The position numbers were made by a program, and so were the translations under genes. From Pseudoflavonifractor sp050943825 (GTDB lineage Bacteria > Bacillota > Clostridia > Oscillospirales > Oscillospiraceae): a stretch of 64,000 bases of DNA. The stretch covers positions 17,369 through 81,368 of the forward strand of contig NZ_JBMNPX010000012.1 of the NCBI RefSeq assembly GCF_050943825.1, read 5' to 3'. Numbering within the stretch: the first letter of the stretch is position 1; every line of letters begins with the position of its first letter. Shown here one piece after another: positions 60,556-64,000 of the stretch. The notes beneath the pieces are model-generated. The model was not told the DNA's origin. It saw nothing but the letters and a program-made list of their open reading frames with translations, and made no database searches.

Positions 60556-61581
60556 CTGAAAAAGATATTTTCAATTATTCTCGTTGCCACTCTGCTTATG
60601 TCCATGACATCATATGCAGTAGCTACTGATGCTTCTGCTTTCGTCGATAATCAAGCGTCAATTGTTGAAAGCAGTGACTATGTAAGATACGACTTTGAGA
60701 GTGGAGCGACCTCGTATCATTCGTTTTCTGAGGTGCCGAATGCAATTGGTGATGCTGACTATGCAATCAGCCCCGGATATTTCCCAAATGGCACGGAGTA
60801 TAACGATGGCAATTTAGCAAGTCCTGCCGCAATCGTAGGCAGCGCTGACAATAGAGTACATATCACCAATACAACAGTTGGTCCATATTGCAATACCGTT
60901 TATATTTACGCACAATATACGCACAACGGCGTTAGTTATCGTGGGATTGGCTCTGGTTTTGTTATCGGACCATCTGCAGTTGCAACTGCTGCGCATTGTG
61001 TTTACCATGCTACATATGGAATAGCAGATTCTATCTACATCGTCCCTGCCAAAAACGGGACTCTCGAACCATATGGCCGGGAAACCATTGATGACCCTGT
61101 GATCGGGGAAAATGTAATTATCTCTACTGATTATTTGCAGTCGGGCAGTTCCGCAGATGATTGGGCCGTTATTGAGTTGGATTCTCAGGTTGGAAATCAA
61201 ACCGGCTGGCTTGGCATAAGATGGCAGAGTGCGTCATATAACAACACCTATGTGTACAACACAGGCTATCCGGCCGAGGTCACTGGATATGAGCAAGACG
61301 ATGTTGACCGTGATATGTTTTTGGGAACCGGCTATGTAAGATATAGCGCAGCAAAATACTTGTGTGGTGATTGGGATGCCACTGGCGGCAACAGCGGAGG
61401 GCCTGTCTATATTTATAACAGCGATACAGGTTATACACTCATCGGAATATTGACTGCTGGCAGCGGTACCGACACCGACTTTAATGATTATGGACTTGGA
61501 GACGGTGAAGCGTATACATATGCAACAAGAATTACACAAGATATTTACAATCTATTTGTGTCTTACCGACCTACAAGCTAA
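60556..61581 (+). CDS. Secreted trypsin-like serine protease (V8/glutamyl-endopeptidase-like), CTG start
   Basis: 341 residues if begun at CTG 60556, which is 7 bases after AAAGGAG and gives a proper signal peptide, LKKIFSIILVATLLMSMTSYAVA; the first ATG (60598) would cut it off and has no site. Catalytic triad of family S1: His in GPSAVATAAHCVYHA, Asp in SADDWAVIELD, Ser in DATGGNSGGPVYIY. Also an N-terminal propeptide-like region before residue 120. Resembles extracellular glutamyl endopeptidases. AT-rich, so probably acquired with the element. Use of CTG is unusual and could reflect a mutated ATG. Confidence 0.85.
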   Translation: MKKIFSIILVATLLMSMTSYAVATDASAFVDNQASIVESSDYVRYDFESGATSYHSFSEVPNAIGDADYAISPGYFPNGTEYNDGNLASPAAIVGSADNRVHITNTTVGPYCNTVYIYAQYTHNGVSYRGIGSGFVIGPSAVATAAHCVYHATYGIADSIYIVPAKNGTLEPYGRETIDDPVIGENVIISTDYLQSGSSADDWAVIELDSQVGNQTGWLGIRWQSASYNNTYVYNTGYPAEVTGYEQDDVDRDMFLGTGYVRYSAAKYLCGDWDATGGNSGGPVYIYNSDTGYTLIGILTAGSGTDTDFNDYGLGDGEAYTYATRITQDIYNLFVSYRPTS

Positions 61582-61596
61582 AGGAGATCGAATATC

Positions 61597-62022
61597 ATGC
61601 AGAAACAGCCAACTCCGAAATGTGTGAATTATCGGATCCTGTTTTGGGTATCTACAGTATTATGTTTGATTCTGGCTGTAGTTCTTGCAATTGTCTTGGT
61701 CCCGGAACGAATGCCATCATCCCCGTTCTCTTTGTCCACCACGGAAGGAGAAATCGTGGAGTTCCTATCTGATGACTTGTATTTCAGCTTGATTGTTGTG
61801 CGCCCTGAAGATGGTGACGATGTAACGGTCAAGATAACGCCTGATACCGCAATTTTTGATTCAGCTGGGGAGCTGGTACTGTGGAGTGGGCTTTCCACCG
61901 GAATGAAAATCCGCGTGCATCACACCAACATGATAAATGCGTATTCGCTCTACAAAGATGATTGGACTCCTGTTCCACCAATCCTTGAGGAGTGCTATGA
62001 GCTTCACATAATATCGTCTTGA
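61597..62022 (+). CDS. Small membrane-anchored protein of unknown function
   Basis: 141 residues, 15 bases after the protease and with GGAGATCG site. One membrane span/signal anchor (ILFWVSTVLCLILAVVLAIVLV) near 14-35, then an extracellular beta-rich domain with an OB-like pattern (GEIVEFLSDDLYFSLIVVRPEDGDDVTVKITPDTAIFDSAGELVLWSGLSTGMKIRVHH). Co-transcribed with the protease; may assist or inhibit it. No family recognised. The 62023-62186 gap has no supported gene. Confidence 0.65.
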   Translation: MQKQPTPKCVNYRILFWVSTVLCLILAVVLAIVLVPERMPSSPFSLSTTEGEIVEFLSDDLYFSLIVVRPEDGDDVTVKITPDTAIFDSAGELVLWSGLSTGMKIRVHHTNMINAYSLYKDDWTPVPPILEECYELHIISS

Positions 62023-62186
62023 CTCGAAGTGGTCTCATATGCCAGATGCATTCTGCGGCGGCCAACGGTCGATGGTGCAGTAACCAGTGGTCCCGTGCGG
62101 TCAGAACGGCGGCCTGTAATTAGCCCGGATCTTAGCAAAGAGAATATCGTGGAGGAACTAATCCCGTAGTACTTTCATCTTACCAG

Positions 62187-63134
62187 ATGCAAAAAGTTAA
62201 TCGTCTCTGGGTTTTTAATATTTTAGTCAGGAGTGCAACCAATGTCCGCACTGCCACCGCCAATCGCTACGAACTCATGATTGAGACCTACACCATCCCC
62301 CGCATCGGGGACATTAAACTGGGAAAGCTGACCTCGCACGACCTTCAAAAGCTGTACAAGGAGCTGATGGAAAACGGACGGGTCCATATCGGAAAAAGCG
62401 GCAACCCTGGCCTGAGTTCAACCACGGTGCGAAGCGTTCACCTTATGCTCCACAGCGCCTTCGAGCGCGCCAGAAAAGAAAAGCTGATCGTCGCCAACCC
62501 CACCGAAGACTGCATCGCACCCAAACCCAGAAAAATCGAGATGAAGATCCTGCCCCAGGAACACATTCGGGCGTATTTAGATGCCGCCAGAGACCGCGAC
62601 CTCCTCCCCATGTTCTATCTGGAATTGGTCAGCGGCCTGCGAAAAGGCGAACTGGTAGCACTTCGCTGGGACGATCTGGACGCGGAACAACGGACCATCT
62701 CGGTCAGCAAGCAATATGTCCGTAACCCGGACGGGAGTCTGGAACTCACCCGGCCCAAGACCGAAAATTCCGTTCGTCTGGTTTCCATCCCACAAGTGGC
62801 GGTGGATCTGCTGATCCAGGAACACGAGAAGCATCCTGACAACCCCTATATGTTTCCCTCGCCCATCACAGGTGAAATGTATCACCCCGACTCGGTGGTG
62901 AACCTACACAAGAAACTGCTGAAAGACGCGGGCTTGGAGCACTTGAGATTTCACGATCTTCGACACACCTTCGCAACCACCGCCCTGCAGAACGGCGTGG
63001 ACGTCAAGACGGTATCCAGTATGCTGGGACACTACGACGCAGGGTTCACCCTTCGCACCTACACCCATGCCACACGGCAGAAACAGGATGAGGCAGCACA
63101 AACCATGGGCAGTTTTATGGAACAGGTCATGTGA
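62187..63134 (+). CDS. Tyrosine recombinase/integrase, truncated at the N-terminus
   Basis: 315 residues. Catalytic domain complete: Arg in VSGLRKGELVALRWDDLD, His-x-x-Arg in RFHDLRHTFATTALQ, His in MLGHYDAGFTLRTYTHAT and Tyr in TYTH. Core-binding domain is present from about TATANRYELMIETYTIPRIGDIKLGKL. The usual AP2-like arm-binding N-terminus of about 60-90 residues is missing; before TATAN the sequence turns AT-rich (MQKVNRLWVFNILVRSATNV) and unlike the family, and no ribosome site precedes ATG 62187. A remodelled 5' end suggests the gene is damaged and the element probably fixed in place. Confidence 0.88.
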   Translation: MQKVNRLWVFNILVRSATNVRTATANRYELMIETYTIPRIGDIKLGKLTSHDLQKLYKELMENGRVHIGKSGNPGLSSTTVRSVHLMLHSAFERARKEKLIVANPTEDCIAPKPRKIEMKILPQEHIRAYLDAARDRDLLPMFYLELVSGLRKGELVALRWDDLDAEQRTISVSKQYVRNPDGSLELTRPKTENSVRLVSIPQVAVDLLIQEHEKHPDNPYMFPSPITGEMYHPDSVVNLHKKLLKDAGLEHLRFHDLRHTFATTALQNGVDVKTVSSMLGHYDAGFTLRTYTHATRQKQDEAAQTMGSFMEQVM

Positions 63135-63151
63135 CCACAAAAATAGCAACA

Positions 63152-63187
63152 GGCCAGGCGGGAAGCACAAACTTCCTGCCTGGCCAT
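63152..63187 (+). terminator. Terminator after the integrase gene
   Basis: Hairpin GGCCAGGCGGGAAG / CTTCCTGCCTGGCC (one mismatch) 18 bases after the stop. Confidence 0.75.
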
Positions 63188-63215
63188 TTCTAACCCTTTC
63201 TGGACATTTCGGCAT

Positions 63216-63262
63216 GTGGGTCACGGTGTGGGTCAGGCAGTTGACCCACATTTTGACCCACA
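63216..63262. promoter_or_regulatory. Putative integrase arm-type sites
   Basis: TGTGGGTCA occurs twice in tandem (63216-63224, 63228-63236) and twice inverted (63242-63250, 63254-63262). Two more tandem copies lie at the other end of the element (59780-59788, 59792-59800). This clustering at both element ends fits integrase arm sites; binding is inference. Confidence 0.5.
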
Positions 63263-63314
63263 CAATTTTCGCAAAAACAAAAGAAAAAAGTCCCAAAATC
63301 CGAAGATTTCAGGA

Positions 63315-63395
<81 letters not shown>

Positions 63396-63424
63396 ATGTC
63401 AGGCGCGATTGCACCCAACAGTGG

Positions 63425-63498
<74 letters not shown>

Positions 63499-63538
63499 AT
63501 CTTTTATCAAAGACAGCGGTCGCTGTAATGATTTCTGG

Positions 63539-63611
63539 CAGGGGCAGAAGGAATCGAACCCTCGGCACGCGGTTTTGGAGACCGCTGCTCTACCAGCTGA
63601 GCTATACCCCT
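63539..63611 (-). tRNA. tRNA-Trp (CCA)
   Basis: Acceptor AGGGGTA/TGCCCCT, anticodon loop CTCCAAA between GCGGT and ACCGC gives CCA. Confidence 0.94.
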
Positions 63612-63617
63612 ATGTGG

Positions 63618-63691
63618 TGGGCCTTCACGGGCTCGAACCGTGGACCGGCCGGTTATGAGCCGGCTGCTCTAACCAACTGAGCTAAAGGCCC
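63618..63691 (-). tRNA. tRNA-Ile2 (CAT, lysidine type)
   Basis: Anticodon loop CTCATAA gives CAT. The body (GGGCCTTTAGCTCAGTTGG, stem GCCGG/CCGGC) follows the Bacillus tRNA-Ile2 pattern far better than elongator or initiator Met, so the wobble C is probably changed to lysidine and the tRNA reads AUA. Elongator Met is the alternative. Confidence 0.8.
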
Positions 63692-63715
63692 ATATGCCGT
63701 CCACTAGAAAGAAAA

Positions 63716-63752
63716 CGGCTTGCCGTCACGGCGTTCGTGGCGGCAAGCCACT
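63716..63752 (-). terminator. Hairpin downstream of tRNA-Asn
   Basis: GGCTTGCCGCCACGA / GTGACGGCAAGCC stem on the minus strand followed by GTTTTCTTT; between the Asn and Ile2 tRNA genes. Confidence 0.5.
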
Positions 63753-63762
63753 CTATTTTTGG

Positions 63763-63835
63763 CTCCCCCTGTTGGACTCGAACCAACGACAACGCGGTTA
63801 ACAGCCGCGGGCTCTACCGACTGAGCTAAGGAGGA
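63763..63835 (-). tRNA. tRNA-Asn (GTT)
   Basis: Acceptor TCCTCCT/AGGGGGA, anticodon loop CTGTTAA between CGCGG and CCGCG gives GTT. Confidence 0.94.
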
Positions 63836-63844
63836 ATATGAAAG

Positions 63845-63868
63845 GGTCCGGTCTGGTCAGACCAGACC
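63845..63868 (-). terminator. Hairpin downstream of 5S rRNA
   Basis: Palindrome AGGGTCTGGT-CTG-ACCAGACCG-type just 3' of the 5S gene and 5' of tRNA-Asn; a weak T tract follows. Processing or termination site. Confidence 0.4.
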
Positions 63869-63875
63869 CTTCTTT

Positions 63876-63991
63876 GTGTTGGCGTTACCTATCTTCCCAG
63901 GCCGTCTCCAGCCAAGTATTTTCGGCGCAGGTGAGCTTAACTGCCGTGTTCGGGATGGGAACGGGTGGACCCTCACCGCAATCAACACCAA
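63876..63991 (-). rRNA. 5S ribosomal RNA
   Basis: About 116 bases on the minus strand with the universal 5S core CCCATCCCGAACACGG and loop region ACGGCAGTTAAGCTCACC; helix I pairs GGTGTTG with CAACAC at the ends. Ends near 63876. The five tRNA genes after it are typical for an rRNA operon tail; larger rRNAs would lie beyond base 64000. Confidence 0.9.
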
Positions 63992-64000
63992 CTATTTCAA

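Noticed and set aside
63618..63691. Elongator tRNA-Met from the CAT anticodon
   Set aside because: The acceptor, D arm and anticodon stem follow tRNA-Ile2 of Firmicutes; Met remains a minor alternative.

Overview
The window looks like chromosome from a high-GC, anaerobic, gut-type Firmicute, most plausibly Oscillospiraceae (Flavonifractor/Lawsonibacter-like). This rests on GC-rich genes with strong AGGAGG ribosome sites and several TTG/GTG starts, T-box leaders, SLH-anchored surface protein, DUF1292/DUF1836/DUF975 families, pyruvate phosphate dikinase, and many flavin and Fe-S enzymes. The assignment is inference; no rRNA comparison was possible beyond the 5S gene at the right edge.

Region by region: 1-27 kb is mostly ordinary metabolism. 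It holds two convergent secreted flavin reductase lipoproteins (anaerobic respiration type), a LysR regulator, a permease / enolase-superfamily dehydratase / GntR locus, a MarR regulator with a probably frameshifted FUSC transporter, pyruvate phosphate dikinase, a cobalamin adenosyltransferase, a nitroreductase, an iron alcohol dehydrogenase, TrmO, an EFR1 ferredoxin protein, and a three-gene unit ending in a 1,428-residue S-layer-anchored lipase-like protein. 27-35 kb is an aromatic-acid locus: aminotransferase, ACT protein, phenylacetate-CoA ligase and indolepyruvate:ferredoxin oxidoreductase (iorAB) behind a T-box leader with a Phe (UUC) specifier, and a second acyl-CoA ligase behind a near-duplicate T-box with a Tyr (UAC) specifier. 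The T-box logic (on when the tRNA is uncharged) suggests these enzymes run towards amino acid synthesis by reductive carboxylation of aryl-CoA, not towards breakdown.

35-38 kb carries a MoxR-type ATPase with a VWA/metallopeptidase-like partner. 38.5-45.5 kb is a minus-strand block of plasmid/ICE-like genes (DnaB-type helicase, SSB, VirD4-type coupling ATPase, a ClpP paralogue without its catalytic Asp, and several unknowns) with no relaxase, VirB4 or integrase. glgA with a long Ala/Lys/Pro-rich N-terminal extension follows, then a two-component system.

50-59 kb is the most unusual part: a tight seven-gene minus-strand operon with three different dynamin-family GTPases, an M48 metallopeptidase and three zinc-ribbon proteins (two with membrane segments). 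A 19-base motif with one mismatch lies upstream of both this operon and the neighbouring two-component system, hinting that they are linked. The right end (59.6-63.4 kb) is a small AT-rich integrated element bounded by 51-base direct repeats of the tRNA-Thr 3' half, carrying a secreted trypsin-like protease, a leader-peptide-like small ORF, and an N-terminally truncated tyrosine recombinase. Five tRNA genes and a 5S rRNA close the window.
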